Assembly (NCBI GenBank): GCA_019722365.1
Contig: JADFUC010001357.1
Coordinates: 372,001 to 436,000 of the forward strand
Direction: 5' to 3'
Origin: Lithospermum erythrorhizon
Lineage: Eukaryota > Streptophyta > Magnoliopsida > Boraginales > Boraginaceae
DNA: 64,000 nt
How positions within the stretch are numbered: the stretch's first letter is position 1; each line of letters begins with the position of its first letter. This document shows positions 1 through 12,030 of the stretch, one piece after another. The position numbers were made by a program, and so were the translations under genes. The notes beneath the pieces were generated by a model. It was not told the origin of the DNA and made no database searches. It saw only the letters and a program-made list of their open reading frames with translations.

Positions 1-3000
1 CGCAGTCAAAGACGAGCTCAGATTCACAATCTCGCTTTACCTCGCTTTCAAAACCCTTTTGTACTCCAACAAGTTTCACACCTTGTGATAGTCACAATAG
101 TCCAAAATACTCTTCGATTCTTAAGAGAATTCTACCGCATCTATCTGATCTTTCCAAAGTTTACAATCACGTTTCATTTTATATTCATTCAAGGATCTCT
201 GTTCAAGATCACTACTTTCATTCATAATTTCCCTCACATGCAATGGTAATTTGAAAATATCTCATCAATATCCATACCTTTCTTTCGCCCATAAATTTCC
301 CAGATAACATAATCGGCGAAATTTGGTGACGGCCTTACTTTCATTGTCAATGATTTTATTTTCATCATCTTGTGATTCTTCAAGATCATGTTTTTCTATC
401 ATGGACTCATTATTTGCTAGTTGTCTTATCAAGCATCACTTTCATTCTTATCATTTTTTCGTCTTTCACATTTTTATCTTAACTCCACATGTCGGTTATT
501 AATGCTATGCCCATGTACTTACATCATTCTCGCTCTCAAATATTAACCTGGTGCAGGGGTATTAACAATCGTACATGCGACCTTTGTCACTTTTTCATAT
601 CAAGAAACGAATCCCAAGAATCGATTCGCTTAAACCCTCAGAATGCTTAAACCTCAGAATAAGACAATTTTCTTTATATTTTCTTCCCATGATTTATTAT
701 ATTGGTCCTAATGCAATAAAGACACATACCATGTTATCTCTTTTTTTCAATCAAGTTTATTTTCTTTCCCTAATGCCAGAAAATTTGTCTCATCAAAATG
801 ACAATCATCACCCGCCGAAAACATCACCGTTAAAGCCAAGATATCTAATAATAATGGTGATTCATACTCCTGCTATTATTCCTCAACCTCCTCATGCCCC
901 ATTGTTTCCATGAGCTATTTGGGGACATATACCGTTATCAAATCAAAATCTTTGGGACGCTAAACATTTGGCTCTTTAACAATCGCAAGTCGATAAGTGG
1001 CACGTTTATTGATTAGCACTTCGCCTAAAGTAATTAACGACGCAAAGATGTAAAATTGTATTTAATCTCAAATTAATGACCGGTAACTTTGTTCTCATTA
1101 TCAACGGTCCGTAAACGACAAGACTTTTTAATTAACGACTCGCTAAACCATTTTGTACGCACACGAGAACAAGCATTTATCAACACTAATTCCAATTGAC
1201 ATTTAATAATTAAAATGATTCGAATTAACAGATTGTCGTTGTAACTTCTTTTTATAAGATAATCAAGGAATCGAGATTTCACTTTAATTCTTTTGTGCAA
1301 GAAATTTTACAAATGTCATATCACGCTGACAATAAACAAACATAATGATCATCTACTGGGATGACAATTAATACCATACAATACCGGAATTGGCCTGGAC
1401 AGGATGGATAGCCCACATATATCACTCAATTATTTCAATAAATGCAGCGATTCTGTCAATCTTCGCCAGCGTAATGCCTTATTATTAGTTATCGAGGGAA
1501 CACGCTTACATGGTCTATCTTCTTTGTGTTTTAAGCCTTTCAATGGTCAATACGCAGCATTTTTCAATTATTTTACACATCATCGCTGGAATCCACGGGC
1601 GACTTAGCCACGCCATGTGTAAATCACACTTTGGGGTCTTTACTACCAAATTACATTCAATTTGGCTGTAGAGATGATGCAATTTTAATCCGTAAGATAA
1701 TTTTGGCATTTTTCTAAGGTTTTCTTCTTTCCCAAAAACATTAGTAGAAGTATATTAATGTATTTTATATTACCTTCGTGATCGTGATCCCCCGACGATA
1801 TACGTCATTAAACTCAATAAGCTTTCTTTGATTCGAGAATATAAAGCATCATTAATGATAAATTATCCTTATTTAAGAATACGAATACGACATTACCTCG
1901 CTCATCCAATCAAATTCGCATGACTTGAAATTGGCAAGTGACACTTCATTTTTGCAGTGATTTACGCCAAGAAATATTTCTTACTCGGTGATCAAGTTTC
2001 TAGCCCAATCGTTCTGACAAGAAATATCTCCGACACGTTTACGTTCAACCTTCTTAAAACGAAGAAAAATAATATTAAAAAAGAAAGAGTAAATCAATAC
2101 AACATATTTTAACATTGGGCTTATATAGATAGCATTAAACATACCACAAATCGCATAAACATACTCCATCATACTTATCAGAACATAAAGTAGTACAAGC
2201 ACACCACACACATTCCAAATACATAATCTTAAAGTGAGTTTCTTAATCTATATTCATTTTATCTCGGGTCCTTACAACGAAATCACCGCCTCTGCAGAAA
2301 GGTATTATCCTTGGGATCAATTTTTATTGAAATTCACTTCTTTCTCTCTTTTCCTTACGACGCCTTAAACCTTTTACGTAGATATTTTCTGCATCCTACA
2401 TGCTTTTGCACTACCTACTTGCTTCCACATCCGTAGTAAATCATCACTAAGCCAGGACCTTCTCTGATATATCTACCGCTGTCGAATGTTATTACCTCGG
2501 GTCATTTCCCAGGCCTTAAATTACCTATATAACCTCATCCACTTACCTCGACTACCTAAAGTGGTTACGACCATGATTTCTCGCCTCTCTAATTTCATCG
2601 CCTATTAAATCGACTATGTCCACCACACGCCTCCGAATCCACTCATAACTACCCAACACCCTTTATTAAATATTGCGGGTATTATTTCAGATACCATCGT
2701 CTCCTAGCGGGACTTGAATCGTAATTTTTTACGAGAATACGCCATTATTTCGCTTCCGCCACTAGAAGAAATGGCAACCAAATCGTAGTAATTCTCGTGA
2801 ATCCTTCACTTATATCGGTTATTAGAATAACACTTCAGACGCATGGAAAATCAAAATATTTTTTCAACTTCTTCTTCTTCTAAGCATAGTTACGCCACAA
2901 AATTTTAATCATGGGCCATAATTTGGTGCATGGTCGAAGTTATGAAACAACACTTTATAATTCCCTGAACCTTAATTTGTTCCAATCGATCCATCGCTAT

Positions 3001-5200
3001 GCTAGCACTGATGTTCAAATCTTGCCTCTTTAATCTTGTCCTTAACATTCGAGATCTTTTCCATTCGTACTCGCTTGTAATCCATCATCAACGCGCGCTG
3101 ATTATCTCGGCTTTGCTCGAATTTTCATCGACAACTCTTCCGTGTCAACTGCCGAGGTCCCCGTGATTATCACCTCAAGCGATTTTGTCGAGTCCTCACA
3201 TGTACTCTATTAAGTCAAGTTGTTCCAAGTTACGTATTTGTCCCCAGCTATGTTTAATTTTGAATCGACGCTAACGCCGAATAAACACGATTATATCTAA
3301 ACACAAACAAACATGATCAACATCCAACATATAGGCTATGACGAAAAAACGCTATTTTATTCAATATTAGACTCACTCTTATTCAATACACAAATCAAAT
3401 CTTATTCAATTACAAATACCATGTTTACTCTTTTATAGAAATTCCCTGTATCTAAACAAAAAATAAATAATCCAAATCAAGATTATAAACGGTGTTCTAA
3501 GTACCATAAATGCTAAGGCTACATTTCCGTTACTCCATTCTAAAAACCAAGAAGAAAAGAGAGAAACAAGTAATGATAATACTAAAAACATCCCGCCTAT
3601 TCTAAAACGTTTATAAAATCTTTTCTGGTGGGCGATGTTTGAACGCCAAGGTAACGTAAGTGATTATGCAGCCGAATTTCGGTACTGTCTGTTATTGTTG
3701 GGCTACTGCTTTATTACCGTTGAGATAATAAAATAATATTAATTTCCATCGCTCATTACCGTTAGAAAATCTTATGAAAAATATTTTTGGAAACATAAGA
3801 TGACATAGCTTAAGTAGAATGCGTAATATAATGCAATTTATCATAATGATAACGAACATTACATGATAATATAATACATATACGATTATAAACAAATAAT
3901 TCATGCCAATAACAAATAAAAATAAGATAACATAATAAATGGTATAATAATATGTGTATTTTCCACAATTTAAAGATATAAAAAGTTAAACTCTCCACAT
4001 AAGTCAGCTAAAATTATCAATAATATAAGTTAATAAAAAATTAAACTCTTCTTCACATGAAGATGAAATTTATCAATAATATACGAATATAAAACGAAGA
4101 TTTTAATTTTATTTATGCTCACGACGTTATAATGTAAATTTGCGATTAATTTTATTTTACGTCTACGATATTATATGTAACGTGATTTTAAACCTCCACA
4201 AAGATAATCTTAAGATTTACCAAATTATCTTCGCGATACTTTATTTAACTCGCACAAAATAATAATATCCACACTTATTATAAAACACTCGATGCTCGGC
4301 CAATTTACCATAATAAAAATGAATAATAATAATAATACCCACTCTGCTTATAAGGCCACTTGACGATCACGCTTTTTTATACCATGGGTAACAATAATAT
4401 CCCATTTAATTATGTACTGGCCATATCGTTTGGGCTATCTATAGCTTTTAAACATATAACAAAATAAAATACCTGTGCCTGAGAAGGATAAGATATACCA
4501 AGAATGGAAAGTACTCCCATGGTAGGCAATTTCACTCGCTACCGATAATGTATATACAACCTGATATTTTATACCAAACTACTATATTACGTTACTACTA
4601 TATTATTATTACCAAACAATAATACTACTGATTTAAATATGTAGAAGAAAAACAACGCCAGATAACCGCTTATCTAAGGTTGTTTTTGTTTGTGTGAACG
4701 GGATATTTATACTACAAAATTACCCATTTAATACTATTCAAATACCCCTATTACTATTTATTTTATAATTGATATTTTAACATTACCATTCACATGTTGA
4801 ATTTTATAACTGATGTAATATTTTGAGTTATGGACTTCTGGTACATGAGTATTATTAGTATTATTGATGGAGTGTCTATGTTTTTGAGTAATTAGGAAAT
4901 TCAATTCTGATGAGGCTAATTTGACTGTGCGAGAGGTACATATGTACCATTAGGGGTGAAAAAGTGAAAAGGTTAGGCTGGTGAAAAAGATGAAGTGAAA
5001 TACAACAAAAGAGATGAACTTGATTTCATGACATTGGAGGTTCGTTGCCTCCAAATTGGAGTTTTAGATTCTCTTTTCTTTTTATTAAAGTGGTGACTTG
5101 ACATTTGTTACTAAAAATGATATTATGTGCTACTTATGAAGGATCGGAAAGATAAGACATAAACTATTGTGGTAATGTCCTATGATTATGGATCGGAGAT
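1..5200. other. Intergenic, unassigned repeat-like DNA
   Basis: I see no gene here. All reading frames are short and none resembles a known family. Roughly 1-3300 is moderately GC-containing with many CG dinucleotides and interrupted frames, which fits old retrotransposon DNA, but no reverse transcriptase, integrase or clear LTR motif could be read on either strand. From about 3700 to 4800 the sequence is very AT-rich, with runs of ATA and AAT triplets. Nothing else can be supported. Confidence 0.5.
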
Positions 5201-5240
5201 GCTTATTGCTTATTTCCTCATGTAATGATGAATGAAGGGA

Positions 5241-5405
5241 AGGTTAGCCTCGATTGGAACAACAACGTTGAGTGCAATTGGATTAGTCCATTTTGTATGA
5301 TGAAACCTATGTTTCATTTTCTAATGACTTATATTCGACATTTCAGGACTTGTGAGATATGTAATTCAATTGCACACAACGTTGTTGTTCCAAGGGAGGC
5401 TAACT
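5241..5405 (+). repeat. Inverted repeat, 42-bp arms, about 79-nt loop
   Basis: The left arm (about 5243-5284) and the right arm (about 5363-5404) are reverse complements at about 38 of 42 positions. The core TTGGAACAACAACGTTG matches exactly between the arms. RNA from either strand would fold into a long, nearly perfect hairpin. The right arm lies in sequence encoding TCEICNSIAHNVV, a remnant of a RING-type gene, so one arm is probably an inverted copy of a piece of that gene. This is how young plant microRNA or small-RNA hairpins are thought to arise, but expression is unknown. Confidence 0.75.
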
Positions 5406-5560
5406 CAGTTCAACAGACAAATGAGATGCATCTTCTATGTTCAGTTGAGAGGAGCAGTTTCTTCTGGCATCGATACTGAAGTTGTTTCATGGTCACTGGT
5501 TCATGAACTTCCTTCTTGCTTCTTCTATGTATTTGCTTTCGGATGATGAAACTGAATATG
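5338..5560 (+). pseudogene. Remnant of a membrane RING-type gene (3' exon)
   Basis: One frame, just after a splice-acceptor-like TTTCAG (about 5341-5346), reads TCEICNSIAHNVV followed by about 25 residues including a QQTNEM stretch. After a frame change, downstream sequence reads GHWFMNFLLASSMYL. Both pieces resemble a plant family of membrane RING-like proteins, in which a CEIC..SIA.NV segment is followed by a GHRFLNFLLAC-type membrane segment. No upstream exons are visible and the two pieces are in different frames, so this is a fragment, not a working gene. The family assignment is from memory of the motif order and is only moderately secure. Confidence 0.4.
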
Positions 5561-5706
5561 TAATCCTTAGTTCATTTCCAGAGTTATGTACTCTAGAAAT
5601 GTACCACACAGTATGTTCAGGCTCTTTGGTGTTGGAGATGTTGACTGTGTTCATATTGAAACTATTACTACAGATTTCTCAATGCCACTCCTCCCAACTC
5701 AAGTAA

Positions 5707-7380
5707 GGGAAATTTATAAGGGCTGCTAATATTTCCTTCTTTCCAAATTTCATTGGCATACTTGCAAAATCTATCACTTACTACATTTAAAAAAGATTGG
5801 AACGTCTGACCACTTATTATAACATCAAATTAAATTTAGTTATTTATTACACCATTTATTAAATATGTGATTATGTGAACCACAACTGCAGCCCAACGTG
5901 GTACTCGTCCTTAAAAAATTCTCTTTGTTATCAAAGACAACAAATTTACAATCTTTGACACATCCAAAATTTCGATTGAATCAAAATTATCAATTTAATA
6001 ATAAAGATATTTAAAAATATTATATATCGATATATTTTTTCCAAATAAATATATATAATACATTAAAATTATTCTCAGCTTTAAAATTGAAAAGTTTAAC
6101 TATTAAAATTCAAACGCGGTAATATTTCTGTAAACGAACCCAGCGAATAATAAGATTTTTGTAGCCATATGCCTAATAAACTCTGGCCTACTGAATTTCT
6201 TGGGCGAAAGAGAATTACCCAAGGCCCATAAATTTATTTTACTTTAAGTCCAAAGTCCTAATTGTTGAGTGTTGAACAAAAAATAAACATGATTACATGA
6301 AGCCATGAAGGCACATAGCCATATATACTGATATATTCATTTAGTCATATAAGAAGAAAAGAGAAAACAGTACATGGAGTTGGACATGCAGCTAAATGTC
6401 CTGAACTGAAAACATATGCATAAGTGCATAACAATTAACAGGATAATGTGAACATGTTGTTAAACACTTTAAACCTAAAGATTGCATTTTTGTTTTTGGG
6501 TGGAAAGTTAGGATTTGGGAAGTGGTTTAAAATTTGAATATTCTAATTTGATTAATTGATTTTGAAATGATTCCTTAAAGAAATTATTTGAAAGCTCTCA
6601 TTTTGTATTAGGACATGCTATGAAAACACATAGCTCATCATTCTTGTGGATTTCAAAGATTCCTGGATGCATCATGCATGATACTCTATATCACTTTGTA
6701 GGTATTTTGAGGACGTTCAATGAACTTTAGTGCTCCTCTGACTACTTGAAAATAACCGTTTTCAAGATCAAAATACTCCAACGTTTAAGGTAGTATTGGA
6801 TCGAGATCTTTTTGTGTAAATTAGCATACCTCATGCTTTCTGGTCATATATTTTTATATATTAGAGATTTAGAATAATCTTGGTTGAGACAATGTATGAC
6901 ATCATTAGATTGTATTTAAATGTCGATCTTTTAAAAAATTAAATATCAGATTAATGAGATAATCGCGATCCTTAATAGAGGTGGCCGATCGTCGTGTCTA
7001 GCCCAACGACCATTAACATGTCTCAATGGCTTGACCCATATTCTGCTAAAAGAATATAGGTGGCTTATCATCAATCAATAATATATATTCGTTTATATTG
7101 CATAATAAAATTACTTGTAGACGGTAGACCCATACAATTCAAATGCTTCGCAATTTTAAGATGAATCCGAGAAAAGGTTCGCATGATGCAATAAACATAC
7201 CCCGAAATTCTGGGACCTAGGTATTGGTAATGATAATGGTAACATGTATTAACCACCATATCAGATATGAACATGGCCACCACACTTTTTCCCTCCATTC
7301 TTGTTTGATTAACCGACTTTCCAGCTTTAAGCAGCGGTCAAAGTTGTCCAGTTTGTTGCTTTCAAATTCTATATAAATCC
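5707..7380. other. Intergenic, AT-rich
   Basis: No gene is seen. The stretch contains one member of an AT-rich repeat family (about 5930-6130, listed separately). The remaining open frames are short and carry no recognisable domain. Confidence 0.5.
5930..6130. repeat. AT-rich dispersed repeat, copy 1
   Basis: This stretch matches 46985-47235 in the same order: an ATCAAAATTAT-type segment, a block with TTTTTTCCAAATAAATATAT, a TACATTAAAATTATT block, TTTAAAATTGAAAA, then AACTATTAAAATTCAAA. Similarity runs over about 200 bases with small gaps. No coding potential is seen. The partner copy begins after TACTACCTCCATCTC, which resembles the CTCCCTCCGTCCC end of Stowaway-type MITEs, so a non-autonomous mariner-type element is possible. 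Confidence 0.45.
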
Positions 7381-7389
7381 AACAGCAGT

Positions 7390-7770
7390 CTGTTACTCCG
7401 TATATAACTAGATCTGAATGTAAAACTTTACCTCTAAAAAAATTGGTATTTTGATATTCAAAGATTACACATATTTGAGCACATGGCTCAGCAGAATTGG
7501 CAGCGTACTAGTGTACATTGTACAAAACACATTAAGAAGAATACAAGATAGAGGTATATATACACATAGGAATATAAAAGAATATCCAAACCCTATATTC
7601 TCACCCCAAACATGTGTTACGAAATTTGAATTTTGATAGGTCATAAGTCTCCCTATCAGATAGGGGAGTGCATGTAGAATATAGCAAAATAGGGACCAGT
7701 AGTCCAGCAAAGTTGGAATAAATTCTGCATATGGCATGTGCTGTACTAGCTAACTTTTCCTCTGGAGTTG
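7390..7770 (-). mobile_element. Possible solo LTR (copia-like), minus strand
   Basis: On the minus strand this AT-rich stretch contains a TATA-like TATATATACCTCTATC followed by CTTGTATTCTTC and TGTACAATGTACAC. This arrangement is typical of a retrotransposon LTR promoter and R region. No flanking internal region, primer-binding site or second LTR was found, and the ends are not fixed. The overlapping open frames look like chance products of AT-rich DNA. Confidence 0.25.
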
Positions 7771-7819
7771 TGGAAGGTGGTTTGTGAAGAACCGTGTCAT
7801 ACCACATGCTTCTCATATA

Positions 7820-8644
7820 AAATTTGACCCCTTCTTATAAAATCGTGAAAAAGGTCATGTGAGTCCACGGCATTATCCCAATCCGACACTGCTTATTTGT
7901 TGGCTGGCTTTCTCTCACATCGACACGGTCAACTCTAGCCGCCATGCATTCATAGGCCGCTCTCAGCCAGCTGGGAATACACTGGGCCGTTTCCTACTCT
8001 CTCTGGCCGTGCCTCTGGGCCCCGGGCAAGACATCCCTTGCTTATCCTCCTCTGTCATCAAGTGACTAAAAGAAATGTACTTAAACGAAATACATCATTT
8101 TGCTAAAAAGGTCATGTGAGTCCACCTGGCACATCCTTAACCCGGATACTTTACTCGCTACGTACCGCCTCCCCACATCGACACACTAAGTTCGAATCCC
8201 CAGTCAAGCCTCCGTGATTTGGTCGGGTGGGTCGCTCCTGTGCTACAGCGGCCACCTATTCCTATGACTTACTGCGGCAAGCCCCCACTCCGAAAAGACA
8301 TCCCGCTTATCCTCCTCCTGGTTTATCAAGGGACAAGAAATGTACACTTAAAATGAAATGAGCACATTTTTTTTTTTTTCAGGAAAAGGTCATGCGTGAT
8401 CCACATTACCAACCTCGTGTTAACGAGAGTGCAAACGCCAAGATACATGGGTTCGAATTACGAAGCCGACAAAAATCAGACAAAGCTCTGGCGAGCTGCC
8501 CTCCCCGTCCCCCCACCGCCGAAATGATTCAATCTCTTCCATTTAACCTACAAAGCAGAATCTCATGACCGCTACAAGGACAGCTTAATATTCTAGTTTT
8601 TACTACTGACGACGCCCTCGAAAAACAAATTTGACCCCTTCTTA
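7820..8644 (+). mobile_element. SINE-like trimer bounded by an 18-bp direct repeat
   Basis: Three related units follow one another, with starts at the motif GGTCATG(T/C)G near 7853, 8110 and 8388, so the period is about 257-278 bp. Units 1 and 2 share AAAAAGGTCATGTGAGTCCAC at the head, CACATCGACAC inside, and GACATCCC..GCTTATCCTCCTC near the tail. Units 2 and 3 contain a tRNA B-box-like (G)GTTCGAAT(C). Unit 2 ends in a long T run (8367-8379). The whole array lies between exact copies of AAATTTGACCCCTTCTTA (7820-7837 and 8627-8644), which looks like a target-site duplication made by one insertion. No open frame of note is seen. Confidence 0.55.
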
Positions 8645-11600
8645 ATTCTTATGTACTTACGGGTGCCACGACTTACCATCCTTCAAATAACTTATATACC
8701 TTTATGCATTAATCTAATAGCATGCTTTCATTTTTTGCCAAACTATATTGCCTCTTCTAAAAAAAATCGACATTTACATTATTTTCTCTTATCATTTAAT
8801 TCATTACCACGATTAAATCACACTATCAGATTAAATTACTCATTGATTTCATAATTGACTTTCATCAATCATCATCATTTTCATGAAATATTTTTTAAAA
8901 GGCATTTTAATTCATGGTTATAATAATAACTTACAAAAATTTAATACATAAGTTAAAGCCCTCTAAGGAGTTACAATATTATATGCGACTCTTACTATTC
9001 CATCTATGGAGAGTTCCATCCTTCCACTATATAATCCCTAAAATAATATTTTCATTTAATTACACAGAATGACAAATCATCGATCGTTTTTAAACAACCT
9101 AATAATCGTGAATACGCATGGTTGGGGATCAAAACTAACTAATATTATAGTTGTTTATCTATTTATGTAACAACTTATCAAGACACGGAAGGCTTCCTGA
9201 TCAAAATATTATTTCAAACCATTTTATGCTCAGATCACACCTTTTTTTGAAGTTAAGTATTTTGTTGAATTATTACATCTACCAATGTATCACTTTATCT
9301 TTAAGAAAATTTATCGGTATGAACGCATTTAACGACCATTGCAGCCGAGCTCGGACATGAAAAATAAAGAAAGAATTCTAACATTCACAAAGACTTACAT
9401 TTATTACATTTAATAAAAAGAAAATACAGTTCATAGCCAAACAATTAGTTTTACATGTATTTGAGAGGTAAGATCACATCTTCTATCTTTTAATAAGTTA
9501 TTGCTATTATTATTAATTGTATTATTATTATAATACCATTATTATAATTAAAAATGAATAGTAACATTTATGAGAATAACAAGAAAATATCATTTGAGTT
9601 TTAGAAAAGGTACAAAATATTTTAATTTTATGATATTAACACAAAGTTAAACCTGCTTAATTGAATTCAAATATTTTTATAGATTGTTAATTTTTATTTT
9701 AAGAATAGTTCATTATTCATAAAATAAATATGTTAATTATTCAATTTTGTTAATTTAAACTAATGATAATGGAATCTCGACCAATTACATTAATAAGTGA
9801 TATTTTATAGACGTGTAATTAGATAATTCACGCTCTTTTTATCTAACATTTAACTAAAGTCGTATGAATGTATTATAGTAATATAAATTTCTATTATGGT
9901 AACAAACTAATAAAGAGATTTTGAATAAGTAAAATGAATAATGTAGATTTAAATCAGTTAATAACTTTTTATCTTATAAGATATACGATAAGATTTGAGT
10001 CCTCACCATAACAAAACTTATATATTTTATTATTATCACCACCAACTTGATTGTTAAGTAATAAAAAAATATTGAGTTTTATTATTATAATATTGTCATA
10101 ATAATTAACCAAATGTGACTCTTAATGTGTAATAAACGAAACTTTTGTAACCTCTCATGATCTCGTAACCTATGTCTTAAAATTATATCAATTCACTATT
10201 ATTATAATAATAATTACATGATGGATCAAATATAAAAAAAAAATAATTAATTTTTTAAATTATAATGGACCAAATAATGTAGATCTAGAAAATTTTAATA
10301 AAATATCTGACATCTTATATATATAATATATATATCATAGCCCCTGACATTATTATGCATAATAATAGATGATATTTCTTGTTTATGATAATCGGAGCTA
10401 ATAAATAGTATGACCTTCAAATTTTGAAAACACATTTTTCTTATTTAGTCAATTGTTAAAGAGATAGTATTTTTGTCGCTACATTAAAATAAATAAACGA
10501 ATTGGTATTAGTTTGATCACTAACATTTTATATATTCTATCAATAAATATGCGCGATCATCAATATTTTAGTTTCAGCTAATTAAGACGCTCTATCATAC
10601 ATGCTTTCAAACGCTATCATTTCCGGATACACATGTTTCAAACGATCTATTCGGATCGCCACGCTTTCAAAAAGTCATTCTCTACTTCATCATTACGTCT
10701 AAATTCGGCGAAGTTTCACTTTTAGACAAATCGAGCAAGCGATAAAATTATCCAACTCTCATTTTTGAGATATTTTTTTGATTTTATTAAATTTTGCAAA
10801 GAAATAGTTTGATTATAGAGATTAATTTCAATAAAATATTCGATTAGATAAATATTAGAATACAATATATATATTTATAAATTGTATACTTTTAGTTTAC
10901 TTATAAAAAATAATAAGTACTCAAATTCAGGTTTTCTAAAATGAAAGATACTTTTAATATGAATCGAATCTGATATTAATTTTAAATTTTATTTTAACTC
11001 TCTATTGTTAGATAATTACACATTCGTTCTAAATAACATCAATTATCGATAACATTCAATCTACAATAACAAAGTATCTATCTAATACAAGACAAATTGC
11101 ATATGATATATAAAAATAATGGAGAAATCAATGAATCAAAATAAAAAGCATGAGTAATTGTCGTATAATTACCATATAAGTCGAATAACACTTAATAACT
11201 TACAACAACTATCAAATAGTTTTCATAAAATATTAAATTAAAGTCCCTACAAAGTTTTTCAATAATTTATTTATAGATTGTTGTTCTTTATAAAAGTTAG
11301 CCGCTGCTTTTATGAAATTATTTGATAGTTACATAATTTTAGAAAATAAATAACGACTTTCAACCAATTTAATGTCACATTGAATGTGTATGTTTGCTTT
11401 ATAGAAATGAGTAATTTTTTTTGAAAAAAAATATACAATTTATAAATAACTAATCAGACAGCTTTTATCACGCCAATTCATTTAATAATTTACTAAGAAT
11501 GTAAAAGAGCATCTCATGTCATTTACAAGATTTGAATCCAACAACTCATCAACGGGGATAATATCCATAATCACTAAGTTAACTCTAATGAATTTAATTA

Positions 11601-12030
11601 TACCACATTAAAATATTGTTCAATTTATTTGTTCAATATTCAAAAGAGATAAATGAAATTTATAATCTTGGATTGCATTCACAACTTAGATTTGAATCAA
11701 GATGACATCGAGATCATTTGTTCCATACTCATGGATTCATGGTGATGGATAGGATTTCATTAACTTATTACTTGAAATGTAAAAACTATACAAGAAACTA
11801 AAATGCAAAAAGAGCCTAAATGAGTTGGGCCATGAAACAATTCCTTAAAACTGTGTTAGATAACAACAAGGAATAGCTTTCAGCCATGACCATCATCATT
11901 TCCTAGTATAAAGCCAGATATACTCTACAATGCTCCTCCAATACAAGCGAAAACAATCAAGATTTGTCGAACCCATTAACTTCACAGCGATTAAGCAGTG
12001 GATCGGGCATGATGACGCGGTCGTCTTAAT
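8645..12030. other. Intergenic, very AT-rich
   Basis: No gene is seen. From 8650 to about 11800 the DNA is extremely AT-rich, with ATT/AAT runs and a short TATA run at 10318-10333. The last 200-300 bases (about 11750-12030) lie directly downstream of the IPCS stop codon and probably include its 3' untranslated region. Confidence 0.5.

Noticed and set aside
575..913. 112-residue open frame near the left edge
   Set aside because: Composition (H, L, P, F rich) fits chance in AT-rich DNA; no domain, no splice context and no partner exon were seen.
8192..8205. tRNA gene suggested by GTTCGAATCCCC
   Set aside because: No complete cloverleaf or acceptor stem can be built around it; it fits a SINE-like B box in the repeat array.
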